Assembly: GCA_913040905.1 (NCBI GenBank)
Contig: CAJWIC010000004.1
Coordinates: forward strand, 1 to 22,256
Direction: 5' to 3'
DNA from: an uncultured Synechococcus sp.
Lineage (GTDB): Bacteria > Cyanobacteriota > Cyanobacteriia > PCC-6307 > Cyanobiaceae
Length of the DNA: 22,256 bases
The notes beneath the pieces are model-generated. The model did no database searches, was not told the DNA's origin, and was given only the letters and a program-made list of their open reading frames with translations. The position numbers and the translations under genes are program-made. Of the stretch, positions 1 to 6,346 are shown one piece after another; the first letter of the stretch is position 1; each line of letters starts with the position of its first letter.

Positions 1-131
1 AGGTTGAAACGCTCAGCGGCATGTTCATTGAGCCATTGCTCCGCATCAGCATCCCTGTCGTCGATCCAGGCAATCACTTTGTCGAGTTCGTGATCCATCG
101 GGATTTGTTGAATCAGTACGTCGTGACTCAA
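1..131 (-). CDS. Unidentified protein, N-terminal part only
   Basis: This is the first 40-odd residues of a leftward gene that runs off the window. The acidic, soluble-looking segment contains ELDKVIAWIDDRDADAEQW and matches no family I recognise. An in-frame TAA lies 18 bases upstream of a TTG at 131. The likely start is therefore this TTG or the ATG at 98; neither has a clear Shine-Dalgarno sequence. It lies 23 bases downstream of the NTF2-like gene on the same strand, so co-transcription is plausible. No function can be assigned from the fragment. Confidence 0.6.
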   Translation of the reverse strand, partial: MSHDVLIQQIPMDHELDKVIAWIDDRDADAEQWLNEHAAERFN

Positions 132-154
132 TTTTTACTGCTTCAGTAGCACCG

Positions 155-589
155 TCAAGAGACAAATCGCTTGTAGATCCAACGAACAACAGTGCCAAGA
201 ACTGGAACGGGGCCGAAGGTGGGGCCGACAAAGTCAAAGTAGTCCCGGTGATTGACAATGCGGCCGTCTTCTCCAAAAACAAGGCGGGTTGTACCTGGGT
301 AAGTGAACTCGATGCCCTTGATCATGAGGCCCATTCGCCATTCCACAAAAGCCAGGTTCCCCGTTACAGAGACATTGTCTGTTTCGAGGAATACATCGTC
401 GCAGCGTCGGATCAAGCCATCCTGAGCACTGATGTATGCGTCAACACCCTTCTTTTCCTGGGTTGGGTCGATGAAATGCACATCTTCAGCGTAAACAGCT
501 CTCCACTGCTCGGAGGTTGGGCCTGCTTTGCCATAGGGCTTTGTGAACAGCTGACGAAGCGCTTCAGCATCAAGAGGGGGCTGGATCAC
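155..589 (-). CDS. NTF2/SnoaL-like domain protein
   Basis: This 144-aa protein looks like a single-domain member of the nuclear transport factor 2 / SnoaL-like fold. These cone-shaped proteins bind small ligands or act as simple isomerases or scaffolds. Support comes from an N-terminal helical part followed by VYAEDVHFIDPTQEKKGVDA, the family's 'dose of damage or binding' region. After it comes the beta-rich segment with AFVEWRMGLMIKG and VNHRDYFDF. The start is GTG at 589, because the upstream gene stops only 3 bases earlier. It is third in a tight leftward set after a 41-aa membrane peptide and a DUF481 protein. The substrate is unknown. The family is assigned by pattern, and the precise role is not inferred. 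Confidence 0.82.
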   Translation of the reverse strand: MIQPPLDAEALRQLFTKPYGKAGPTSEQWRAVYAEDVHFIDPTQEKKGVDAYISAQDGLIRRCDDVFLETDNVSVTGNLAFVEWRMGLMIKGIEFTYPGTTRLVFGEDGRIVNHRDYFDFVGPTFGPVPVLGTVVRWIYKRFVS

Positions 590-592
590 CGA

Positions 593-1495
593 TTAGAACT
601 CGAAGCCCACTTGTCCGGTGATGCGGTTGTCACTCTCCGGAGAACTCATGCTGTTGTAGGTGGAAACAAATCGAAGAGATGTAAAGAGTCCGCTGTTGAA
701 GGAAGGAAAGTATTTAATCGACGTGCTGAACGTGTTCGTTGGTTTGACTTCATGTGCTGCAATCGCTGAAAGGGTGTTGTCCAGGGTGAACTTGAGCGAT
801 TTATTCGGAGACCAACTCAGTTCAGTGATGAAGCTGCCGCCTGCATAGGTATTACCGCAATATTCACTGCTATTGCAGTCTTTTCCACCCTCACTCCAAT
901 GCAATGCAGGTCCAAGTGCCAGGGAAAGTTGTGTCGTTTGGGTATTGATCAGGGGAAAACCTACGCCCACTGAACCTTCAATCACATTCACGCTTGAATC
1001 ATTCAAGCCGTTGTATTGATAATCGCTTTTGGCAAAAACAGTAATCGTTTCATTGAGAAAATGATCGTAACGGGCGGATGCCATACCCTTGTCCGTTTTA
1101 ACTTCAGTGGGCTTTCCTTTGTCGTTATTTTGGCTGTAATTCAAACTGGCTTCGAGCTTGAGCTTGTCCCTGTCACCCCTGTAATTGCTGCTGCCGTTGA
1201 TATTGGCTGAGAACGTGCCATCCCCATCTTTGTTGCCCGCATTGATGCCTGCGGAAATGGTTGTTTTCCAAGCGGGGGGCTTTTCGACAGGCTTGAGGGC
1301 GTCCTGGCTCACTTCCAGCCGTCCGAGCTGGGGATGCATCAGAACTTTCACATCATCGGTGCTTTCCTCTGGAATCAGCTCGCCTTGGATGGTGTCACCG
1401 TTTAACAGCGTCAGCGTCACCGTCTCAGCCAGAGCAGCTGGGCTGGCCAGAAGCGCGGCGGTCAGGGCAGCAGGAATGGTGCGAAGAAACGACAT
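593..1495 (-). CDS. DUF481 (YdiY-like) outer-membrane beta-barrel protein
   Basis: This 300-aa exported protein has a signal peptide with cleavage expected after Ala23 (motif ALA). Next comes a short region typical of cyanobacterial DUF481 proteins (LLNGDTIQGELIPE, GRLEVSQDALKPVE). From about residue 75 to the end there are alternating polar and hydrophobic strands. The last residue is Phe, the usual outer-membrane barrel assembly signature. DUF481/YdiY proteins are described as outer-membrane proteins, some salt-induced, of unclear transport role. The start ATG overlaps the TGA of the 41-aa gene by one base (TGATG), so translation is probably coupled. A pair of cysteines in the sequence KDCNSSEYCG may form a disulfide in a surface loop. 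Confidence 0.88.
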   Translation of the reverse strand: MSFLRTIPAALTAALLASPAALAETVTLTLLNGDTIQGELIPEESTDDVKVLMHPQLGRLEVSQDALKPVEKPPAWKTTISAGINAGNKDGDGTFSANINGSSNYRGDRDKLKLEASLNYSQNNDKGKPTEVKTDKGMASARYDHFLNETITVFAKSDYQYNGLNDSSVNVIEGSVGVGFPLINTQTTQLSLALGPALHWSEGGKDCNSSEYCGNTYAGGSFITELSWSPNKSLKFTLDNTLSAIAAHEVKPTNTFSTSIKYFPSFNSGLFTSLRFVSTYNSMSSPESDNRITGQVGFEF

Positions 1496-1620
1496 CAGCT
1501 GAAAAAACCTTTGGACTGCAGCCAGAAACCGATTGCGATCAGAGGGCCGAAGCCCGCAATGAGCAATGTGATCTTCAGGCGAAGAGGCGACACCTGAGCC
1601 CTGTTGTGCCGAATGGGCAT
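1495..1620 (-). CDS. 41-aa single-pass membrane peptide coupled to the DUF481 gene
   Basis: This small gene encodes 41 residues: a basic N-terminus (MPIRHNRAQ), then one hydrophobic helix from about residue 16 to 35 (ITLLIAGFGPLIAIGFW), then a short polar tail. The positive N-terminus predicts the N-in orientation. Its TGA shares a base with the ATG of the DUF481 gene, the strongest sign that it is translated. A GATAAT box at 1641-1646 on the same strand could be the -10 of the operon, leaving a leader of only about 15 bases. I do not recognise a family. It could be a small partner or assembly factor for the barrel protein, but that is inference from coupling alone. Confidence 0.72.
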   Translation of the reverse strand: MPIRHNRAQVSPLRLKITLLIAGFGPLIAIGFWLQSKGFFS

Positions 1621-1640
1621 GGATCTGGCTGAATGTCGTG

Positions 1641-1646
1641 ATTATC
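1641..1646 (-). promoter_or_regulatory. Possible -10 box for the 41-aa/DUF481/NTF2-like operon
   Basis: On the minus strand the hexamer reads GATAAT, one mismatch from TATAAT, about 20 bases before the start codon at 1620. No strong -35 is visible. It is a weak call, supported mainly by its place in the short gap before a coupled gene cluster. Confidence 0.35.
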
Positions 1647-1698
1647 CCCTATTCAGAAGAAAAAGGCGGTTCAGCCCTGAGGGCCGGCGTTCCCGACG

Positions 1699-1968
1699 TC
1701 AGAGCTCGTAGTCGGCTTCGAACTGATCGATCAGGCCTCTGTAGAGGGCGAGGAGGCCTTCGGTTTCCTCGCAGAAGCCATCGGTGGTGTATTTGGCCAC
1801 AAGGTTCACCACCGCTGAACGCACCTGTCCAAAGGCCTCGAGGTACTCCCCCTGGATGTCCTCGTCGCGGATGTCGTTGATCAGCGCTGAAATCAGCTCG
1901 ATCTTGCGCTTGGCGGCCGCCATGTCGGCTTCCATCTCCTTGTTCAGCTTGCGGCGCTTCTTCGGCAT
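1699..1968 (-). CDS. Conserved hypothetical protein, 89 aa
   Basis: This is a small soluble protein with a strongly basic start (MPKKRRKLNKEM). The rest is an almost wholly helical, acidic body (IELISALINDIRDEDIQGEYLEAFGQVR), ending in DYEL. There is one cysteine and no membrane segment or catalytic motif. The basic tail suggests nucleic-acid or membrane-surface contact, but nothing more specific can be said. It stands alone: the gene to its left in the window begins after a 78-base gap, and the DUF1993 gene to its right ends 43 bases before its start. Codon use looks like that of its neighbours. I do not recognise the family. Confidence 0.8.
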   Translation of the reverse strand: MPKKRRKLNKEMEADMAAAKRKIELISALINDIRDEDIQGEYLEAFGQVRSAVVNLVAKYTTDGFCEETEGLLALYRGLIDQFEADYEL

Positions 1969-2011
1969 CTCCTCGTCCGTAGCTGGCTGAGGTTACGGGA
2001 GCAGCTGCACA

Positions 2012-2554
2012 TCAAGGAGCCTCCTCGCCGAGGAGGTAATCGAACTTTCCGATCGGGACGCCGTTGTGGCGCAGGATGGCGAAGGCGGTGCTCACGTGGA
2101 AATACGCATTCGGGAGCACGAAGCAGCGGAGAAAGTCCTCCCCCTCAAACACCTGCTCACCGCCTCCCATGCTGGCTGGGATGGGCAGTCGGATCTCTCG
2201 CCGTTCCGCCCCATCAAGGTCCATCGGATCAATGCTCTCCATGAAATGGATGCTCCGGCTGATCCGCTCCAGCAGTTGCTGCACGGTCGTTTCGTTGTCG
2301 TCCATCACAGGTGCACTGCAGCCGGAGAGTCGTGCAACGCCCCGGCGTGAAATATCTGTGGCGATCTGAACCTGACGGGTGCAATCGAACATGTCCGGAT
2401 AGAGGCGACTCGTCAGCAACACCTCAGTGGGAAATCCATTGTTTTGTGCATGGGCATCGGCCCGTTTCAGCAGGTGGCTGAGATTGCTGAGGTTCTTCAC
2501 CAGCGGTGGAACCAGGGCGGCGTGGAATGAGCGCGACACCGGGGCCTGATGCAT
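2012..2554 (-). CDS. DUF1993 family protein
   Basis: This 180-aa soluble protein resembles the DUF1993 family, helical-bundle proteins related to DinB/YfiT-like folds and of unknown biochemical role. Recognisable parts are the N-terminal helix with the segment LVKNLSNLSHLLKRADAHAQ, then EVLLTSRLYPDMFDCTRQVQIATDIS. The C-terminal segment is LPNAYFHVSTAFAILRHNGV with IGKFDYLLG; the His and Tyr/Phe residues here are typical of the family. The length matches the usual 165-180 residues. It is divergent from a small membrane protein gene that starts 42 bases away. Family call fairly sure; function unknown. Confidence 0.87.
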   Translation of the reverse strand: MHQAPVSRSFHAALVPPLVKNLSNLSHLLKRADAHAQNNGFPTEVLLTSRLYPDMFDCTRQVQIATDISRRGVARLSGCSAPVMDDNETTVQQLLERISRSIHFMESIDPMDLDGAERREIRLPIPASMGGGEQVFEGEDFLRCFVLPNAYFHVSTAFAILRHNGVPIGKFDYLLGEEAP

Positions 2555-2595
2555 GGGACTGTTTCTCTAGCCTCTCCGCAGCAGCGAAAACAAGC

Positions 2596-2844
2596 GTGAA
2601 CCAGACATGGCGAGGAATCACCTACGTATCAGTGTGGGTCGTGATCTGGGGCACGGTTGCCTCTCTGATGGATTGGATGCTGCTCACCGGTGAGGTGTAC
2701 GAGACCGGCACGTCCGGTCAGGCGGTGACCTTCATCGGCTACGGAGCTGCAACCGTGGTGATGGCCACCCGCTATGCAGGCAGATTTCTCTCGCCAGAAG
2801 ATCAACAGAGCTCAGACGGGACCAACGGCACGGATCAGCAGTGA
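2596..2844 (+). CDS. Small two-helix membrane protein, conserved in picocyanobacteria
   Basis: From the GTG at 2596 the protein is 82 residues. It has two hydrophobic helices, about residues 8-30 (ITYVSVWVVIWGTVASLMDW) and 44-62 (AVTFIGYGAATVVMATRYAG), and a polar Gln/Asp/Gly-rich tail. The frame is open further upstream, but that part (from 2506) overlaps the DUF1993 gene on the other strand and looks non-coding, so I prefer the GTG. Its end overlaps the end of the TauE/SafE gene by 33 bases, tail to tail. I recall similar unnamed proteins in marine Synechococcus but know no function. Confidence 0.72.
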   Translation: MNQTWRGITYVSVWVVIWGTVASLMDWMLLTGEVYETGTSGQAVTFIGYGAATVVMATRYAGRFLSPEDQQSSDGTNGTDQQ

Positions 2845-3570
2845 AGCGCCCATGAGCAGGGACAGCGCTTCAAACGCTCGCTTCACCAGCCCGCTTCCCC
2901 TCACCAACGACAGGTGAGCTCCGAGGTAGCCACCGATCAGGGAGCCTGTGATCAAAGCTGGTAGCCACTCCCAGTGAATCTCACCGCTGAATCCCAGCAC
3001 TACCGCCCCGCTGCCGTTCCAACCGAGGCCGACGAGGATCAGGGTGTGGGCGACAGCTCTCGGATAGCTCAATCCGAACCAGCGAACGAGCCAAAGGGTT
3101 ACGAACAGTCCTGTGCCCGAGGTGAGAGAGCCATTCAGCAGGCCGATTCCGAACAGCACCGCAGCGCCGATGCCAACGGTTCTGGCTGTCAGGGGTGTGG
3201 GGTTGTCCGTTCGCCCCAGCTCAGTCCGTTGGACTGAATAAACACCAAGTCCAAGGGTGAGCAAACCCAGAGCTGCAGTGGCGAAACGGTCAGGAATCGC
3301 CAGAACAGCAGTAGCGCCCAGCCATACGCCGGGCAGACCAGCCAGCAGAATCAAGCTGGAGAGGTTGCGGTTCAGGCTGCTGGCCCGCCAGTGCCGTCCA
3401 GCGGCGCCCACCCCCAGGGCAACACTGGCCACTTTGTGGGTGGCGAGAGCTGATGCGAAGGGCAGTCCGAGCAGGATCAATGCCGGCAACTGCACCAGCC
3501 CTGCTCCGCCACCTGCAAAGGCCGACAGTGCGTTGGCAACCACCGCAACCACGGTGAGAACAATCAGCAT
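2812..3570 (-). CDS. TauE/SafE family permease (sulfite exporter-like)
   Basis: This 252-aa inner-membrane protein has about seven or eight hydrophobic helices in the two-half TauE/SafE arrangement. The first half opens with MLIVLTVVAVVANALSAFAG, followed by GGGAGLVQLPALILLG and the conserved ATHKVASVALG. The second half carries GIGLLNGSLTSGTGLFVTLW. Members of this family export sulfite, sulfoacetate or other small organic anions; substrate cannot be read from sequence. I place the start at the ATG at 3570, ten bases after the stop of the upstream gene. A longer open frame to 3684 adds a Pro/Arg/Ser-rich stretch overlapping that gene and looks spurious. Confidence 0.88.
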   Translation of the reverse strand: MLIVLTVVAVVANALSAFAGGGAGLVQLPALILLGLPFASALATHKVASVALGVGAAGRHWRASSLNRNLSSLILLAGLPGVWLGATAVLAIPDRFATAALGLLTLGLGVYSVQRTELGRTDNPTPLTARTVGIGAAVLFGIGLLNGSLTSGTGLFVTLWLVRWFGLSYPRAVAHTLILVGLGWNGSGAVVLGFSGEIHWEWLPALITGSLIGGYLGAHLSLVRGSGLVKRAFEALSLLMGASLLIRAVGPV

Positions 3571-3580
3571 GGGCACGGGT

Positions 3581-4078
3581 TCACCCCTGGGTGAGGAATG
3601 CGATCGGCACGGAAAAGGTGACGATTTCGTGGGGGTCCCCGGGCAAGATCGCAACGCAAGCCACCTCATGGTCGCTGTGGGCATCCCGGGTTTGCATCAC
3701 GAAATTGGTGGCGTCCTCCATGCTCCACATCGGAGCATCGCCTCGGCGGCGCTCGTCCTTGTAGGCCTGCCAGACCTCAGCAAAGGCATCAGCATCGGCC
3801 CCTCCGAAGGATTCCTTCAGCGCTTGTTCCACGCCCATCGCTTCCATCCGTTCGAAGAACTGCCGCATCAGGGGATGGCCGATGGTGGCGGATGCCCGCA
3901 CCATCGAATTGATGGTGCCCACTGCGGTGACCATCAGTTTCGGGGTGCTGCGTCTTGCATCGATCACCCCCACCGGCAGGCTGAGATCCCAGTTCACACG
4001 ACCGCTCACTGCGCAGGCCAGGTCAAACAGCCCGCCGGCGCACTGTTTGATCAGGCTCTGGATCTGAGAACGTTCCAT
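3581..4078 (-). CDS. Conserved hypothetical protein, 165 aa
   Basis: This soluble protein has a helical first half (SQIQSLIKQCAGGLFDLACAVSG, then MVTAVGTINSMVRASATIGHP). A charged centre follows (FAEVWQAYKDERRRGDAP), then a beta-rich end (NFVMQTRDAHSDHEVACVAI, ending VTFSVPIAFLTQG). No signal peptide and no motif I can tie to a known enzyme. It precedes the TauE/SafE permease by ten bases on the same strand, so the two are probably one transcript. Any link to anion export would rest only on that. Its start is 77 bases from the divergent 56-aa gene. Confidence 0.83.
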   Translation of the reverse strand: MERSQIQSLIKQCAGGLFDLACAVSGRVNWDLSLPVGVIDARRSTPKLMVTAVGTINSMVRASATIGHPLMRQFFERMEAMGVEQALKESFGGADADAFAEVWQAYKDERRRGDAPMWSMEDATNFVMQTRDAHSDHEVACVAILPGDPHEIVTFSVPIAFLTQG

Positions 4079-4154
4079 GGCGTTGTCGGTGTTGGCGGAC
4101 GCCTACGGATCCCGAGCATTGTTGCCAGGATTGAACGCTGACGACGTCGACGCG

Positions 4155-4325
4155 ATGTCCCTTGTTCAGATCTACCTCGATGCGGTCACTCATCAGGTGA
4201 TCACCAGCGAGGAGCTGGCCTTCATGGCGGGCCACCACGATCAGTTCGATCGCACTGAGCAAAAGCTCAGCGCACGTCTTGAGCAGTTGATCAGCGTCGG
4301 GAGCATCAGTGTCGGATCCCGTTGA
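4155..4325 (+). CDS. Small hypothetical protein, 56 aa
   Basis: From the ATG at 4155 the product is MSLVQIYLDAVTHQVITSEE followed by a helical, charged body with three His/Asp-rich positions (MAGHHDQFDRTEQK). The frame is open back to 4077, but that would overlap the divergent gene's start, so the inner ATG is preferred. Helical prediction and length suggest a small adaptor-like protein; no family recognised. Its stop overlaps the following gene's GTG start by 17 bases, indicating co-transcription with the ureidoglycolate-hydrolase-like gene. Confidence 0.68.
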   Translation: MSLVQIYLDAVTHQVITSEELAFMAGHHDQFDRTEQKLSARLEQLISVGSISVGSR

Positions 4326-4824
4326 CTCTGGACCGGGACGTCCTGCAACAGCACTTCAGCCGATCCGGCCTGATGACTCACGTTTTGCCAGCTGCGGAAC
4401 GCATCTGCTGCCCCAGAGTGATCCTTCCCCATTCGGCCCCCAGGACGCCGAGCTGCACTTCGACGCGGGCGGTCATCCACGCTTCTACCTGATGCGTCTG
4501 CGTCGCAGACCAGCGGTGCTGGCTGCCATGACCTCCCACCAGCGGGTGAGTCAGTGCCTGGGATCAGCCGATGCTCAGCCGTGGTGGCTGGCCGTCTCTC
4601 CGCCGGCCCCCCCTCGTGCTGACGGCTTGATCGCGTCGGATCAGGTGTTGCTGGTGAGGCTTCTTCCTGGGGAGGGGGTCAAGCTGCACCCCGGCACCTG
4701 GCATGCCGGCCCCTTCATCACCACAGCGTCTGCACTGTTTTTCAATCTCGAATTGCGGACCACCAATGAAGACGACCACAACTGTCGCTCGGTGGACCAG
4801 CCAAGACCTCTTGCTCTGATCTGA
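4309..4824 (+). CDS. Ureidoglycolate hydrolase/lyase (AllA) family cupin
   Basis: AllA-family proteins are cupin-fold enzymes that split ureidoglycolate to glyoxylate and urea in allantoin breakdown. Cyanobacterial homologues are annotated this way, though their substrate is rarely tested. This 171-aa protein has the family opening ALQPIRPDDSRFASCGTHL. It then has a core strand-rich part (AELHFDAGGHPRFYLMRLRRRP) and the diagnostic motif VKLHPGTWHAGPF with two histidines. The GTG at 4309 gives a slightly long N-terminus; no in-frame ATG lies near. There are no other allantoin genes in the window, so the true role is uncertain. Frame and fold are well supported; the named reaction is from family knowledge. 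Confidence 0.78.
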   Translation: MSDPVDSGPGRPATALQPIRPDDSRFASCGTHLLPQSDPSPFGPQDAELHFDAGGHPRFYLMRLRRRPAVLAAMTSHQRVSQCLGSADAQPWWLAVSPPAPPRADGLIASDQVLLVRLLPGEGVKLHPGTWHAGPFITTASALFFNLELRTTNEDDHNCRSVDQPRPLALI

Positions 4825-4830
4825 AGAGCG

Positions 4831-4989
4831 TCAGGGCATCGCCACGACGCCGGACCAGCTTTGCAGCACATCAGGAGCTCCCTGGGTGAGGGCCGAGACG
4901 GCCGTGGCTGATCCGATGGCGATCCCGGCCACCAGTCCGAGGCCAAAAAGAATGGCTCCCGTGAGCACGACCCGTTCATTGAGCTGCAT
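4831..4989 (-). CDS. 52-aa membrane peptide
   Basis: This small leftward gene encodes MQLNERVVLTGAILFGLGLV, then a Gly/Ala/Ile-rich continuation and a short tail ending GVVAMP. One hydrophobic helix spans about residues 7-33, with small residues spaced GxxxG-like, suited to helix packing. It fills the whole gap between the AllA-like gene and the CP12 region, ending 6 bases after the AllA-like stop on the opposite strand. The composition and clean codon use argue that it is real. No family recognised. Confidence 0.65.
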   Translation of the reverse strand: MQLNERVVLTGAILFGLGLVAGIAIGSATAVSALTQGAPDVLQSWSGVVAMP

Positions 4990-5074
4990 AGGGGATCTGT
5001 TTTGTCAAACCGACTTTCCCTGCTTCCTGCTGTCCTGGCTACCGAGTGTCACAGGACTTGATCGCAACCAGGGG

Positions 5075-5102
5075 TTTGAGCATGTGTGCTTTCGCCGATA
5101 AA
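5075..5102 (+). promoter_or_regulatory. Possible promoter of the CP12 gene
   Basis: TTTGAG (5075-5080) and GATAAA (5097-5102) are separated by 16 bases and resemble a weak sigma-70-type pair. This would give a leader of about 65 bases before the start codon at 5175, containing the repeated GTGGT/ACCAC elements. The rest of 4990-5174 holds no gene that I can support. Confidence 0.3.
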
Positions 5103-5127
5103 GGTAGAAATACTGACTGATTCAGCT

Positions 5128-5154
5128 GTGGTTGCCCCGCTACCACGCGGTGGT
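5128..5154 (+). promoter_or_regulatory. Mutually exclusive hairpin arms upstream of CP12
   Basis: Three elements alternate in the leader: GTGGT at 5128-5132, ACCAC at 5142-5146 and GTGGT at 5150-5154. The central arm can pair with either flank, giving a 9-base or a 3-base loop. The second hairpin ends 20 bases before the CP12 start codon. This is seen directly in sequence; a regulatory role is inference. Confidence 0.35.
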
Positions 5155-5174
5155 TGTCAGGCCTCACCTGGATC

Positions 5175-5393
5175 ATGAAAACCATCGACGAACACATCCA
5201 GAAAGACCAGGAGGAATTCCTGAAGGCCCTGTCGGAGCACAACGAGGGAAAGGTGCGTCATCTCACCGAAGAACTGCAGTGGTTGCTGGACCACAAGAAG
5301 CAATTCCCGAATGACAGCCACGATCCCTCACCACTCGAGCTGTTCTGTGAGCAGAACCCCGATGAGCCCGAGTGTCTCGTCTACGACGACTGA
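5175..5393 (+). CDS. cp12: CP12, redox regulator of the Calvin cycle
   Basis: CP12 is a small, largely disordered protein. In its oxidised form it binds glyceraldehyde-3-phosphate dehydrogenase and phosphoribulokinase and switches off carbon fixation in the dark. The 72-aa protein starts MKTIDEHIQKDQEEFLKAL. Its middle helix is KVRHLTEELQW. It ends with the diagnostic PLELFCEQNPDEPECLVYDD: Cys58 and Cys67 form the C-terminal C-x8-C disulfide pair that docks on GAPDH. The N-terminal cysteine pair of plant CP12 is absent, as in other marine picocyanobacterial forms I recall. I chose the ATG at 5175; the GTG 21 bases upstream adds an unlikely extension. A gene follows after 30 bases. Confidence 0.9.
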   Translation: MKTIDEHIQKDQEEFLKALSEHNEGKVRHLTEELQWLLDHKKQFPNDSHDPSPLELFCEQNPDEPECLVYDD

Positions 5394-5423
5394 GCGATAT
5401 CCGTCTTTCCATCGCTGAAACTC

Positions 5424-5741
5424 ATGCAGTACTACGTCTGTAACGGGCAGATTCCGACAGAAACGCAGGACGAGGGCTACACCGCTTTCGTCGAATACAT
5501 GGAATCCGGTGCTGAGGGTGACAAGTTCGAGGGGTTCGAACTGGTGGCACGCCTGCACATGCCGGAGTCCGGACGGGTTTGCATCATCTGCAAAGCCGCT
5601 GATGCCAAGGCCCTGTTCCGTCATTTCATGTTCTGGCGCTCCATGTTCGGCGTTGATTTCGAATACGCCCCGGCCCTCACCTGCGCTGAAATGGTCGAAA
5701 TGCAGAAGGAGCACAACGAGAAGCTGGACGATGTTGCGTGA
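5424..5741 (+). CDS. Conserved picocyanobacterial protein, DUF3303-like
   Basis: This 105-aa soluble protein begins MQYYVCNGQIPTETQ. It continues with a dimeric alpha/beta barrel-like pattern: a central strand FELVARLHMPESGRVCIIC, a helix DAKALFRHFMFWRSMFG, then FEYAPALTCAEMVEMQKEH. This agrees with the small DUF3303 family of unknown function. It has three internal cysteines but no catalytic motif that I can name. It follows CP12 by 30 bases on the same strand, so it is probably on the CP12 transcript. That hints at a light- or redox-linked setting without proving one. CDS call strong, family call moderate. Confidence 0.75.
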   Translation: MQYYVCNGQIPTETQDEGYTAFVEYMESGAEGDKFEGFELVARLHMPESGRVCIICKAADAKALFRHFMFWRSMFGVDFEYAPALTCAEMVEMQKEHNEKLDDVA

Positions 5742-5782
5742 TGGGTAGGTAAAAACACTCAAAATCCCTGCGAGGAGGAGGC

Positions 5783-5798
5783 GTTCGCCCGGGCGAAC
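5783..5798. repeat. Perfect 16-bp palindrome before the DoxX gene
   Basis: GTTCGCCCGGGCGAAC is a fully self-complementary 16-mer. Four bases later AAAGTT-CATT-AACTTT forms a second dyad at 5802-5817. No T-run follows the first dyad, so it is a poor terminator; a protein-binding site or mRNA structure for the DoxX gene is more likely. Confidence 0.5.
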
Positions 5799-5839
5799 AC
5801 GAAAGTTCATTAACTTTTGTGGGTTTGCATTTCGGCTCG

Positions 5840-6340
5840 ATGATCCGACTCGTCCTGACGCGCGCCATCGCGGCCGACCTCGGCCTCCTCCTCCTGCGTG
5901 TGTTCACCGGATCCCTGCTGATCCATCACGGCTACGAGAAGCTGGCCAATATCGAGAACTTTGCTGACGCCTTTGTGCGTCCCCTGCATCTTCCTTTCCC
6001 GATCCTGCTGTCCTACGTGGCGGCCTTTTCCGAGGTCATCGGCAGTTGGCTGCTGATCACCGGGTTGCTCACCCGGATGGGGGCCATGGCCATCGCTGGC
6101 ACCATCACCGTGGCGATTTATCACGCCATTGTGACCGCTGGTTTCAATATCTACCTGCTTGAACTGCTGGGTCTCTATCTCGCTGCTGCCGTTGCGGTGC
6201 TGGCCTGCGGTCCTGGTCTGTTTTCCATCGATGAGCTGATTGCTCGCCGTTTCGATGCACCTGCAGCGGATTCCAAGGAGGCCCTGGAGGTTCTCGCGGC
6301 CAAAACTCCTGCAATGACCGAGGCTTCTGTAACGCGCTGA
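5840..6340 (+). CDS. DoxX family membrane protein
   Basis: This is a four-helix inner-membrane protein of 166 residues from the ATG at 5840. DoxX-type proteins are linked to thiosulfate:quinone oxidoreduction in archaea and to redox or detoxification complexes in bacteria. Typical features are LLLLRVFTGSLLIHHGYEKL near the start, with the conserved HGxxK-like segment, and LLSYVAAFSEVIGSWLLITG with the conserved Glu. Two further helices (MGAMAIAGTITVAIYHAIVT, LLELLGLYLAAAVAVLACGP) follow, then a polar 40-residue tail. A GTG at 5819 would add seven residues; neither start has a clear ribosome site. The alpha/beta hydrolase gene starts 6 bases after the stop, so they form an operon. Confidence 0.86.
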   Translation: MIRLVLTRAIAADLGLLLLRVFTGSLLIHHGYEKLANIENFADAFVRPLHLPFPILLSYVAAFSEVIGSWLLITGLLTRMGAMAIAGTITVAIYHAIVTAGFNIYLLELLGLYLAAAVAVLACGPGLFSIDELIARRFDAPAADSKEALEVLAAKTPAMTEASVTR

Positions 6341-6346
6341 GGGCTG

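Noticed and set aside
248..769. 173-codon plus-strand frame
   Set aside because: Antisense to the NTF2-like and DUF481 genes; no domain and Cys/His-rich shadow composition.
3257..4141. 294-codon open frame on the plus strand
   Set aside because: It is antisense to the TauE/SafE and 165-aa genes, both with clear protein-like sequence; its own product is Pro/Arg/His-rich without any domain.
5783..5798. LexA-type operator
   Set aside because: The arms are GTTC...GAAC, the reverse of the GAAC-N4-GTTC layout, and the spacing does not fit cyanobacterial LexA boxes.
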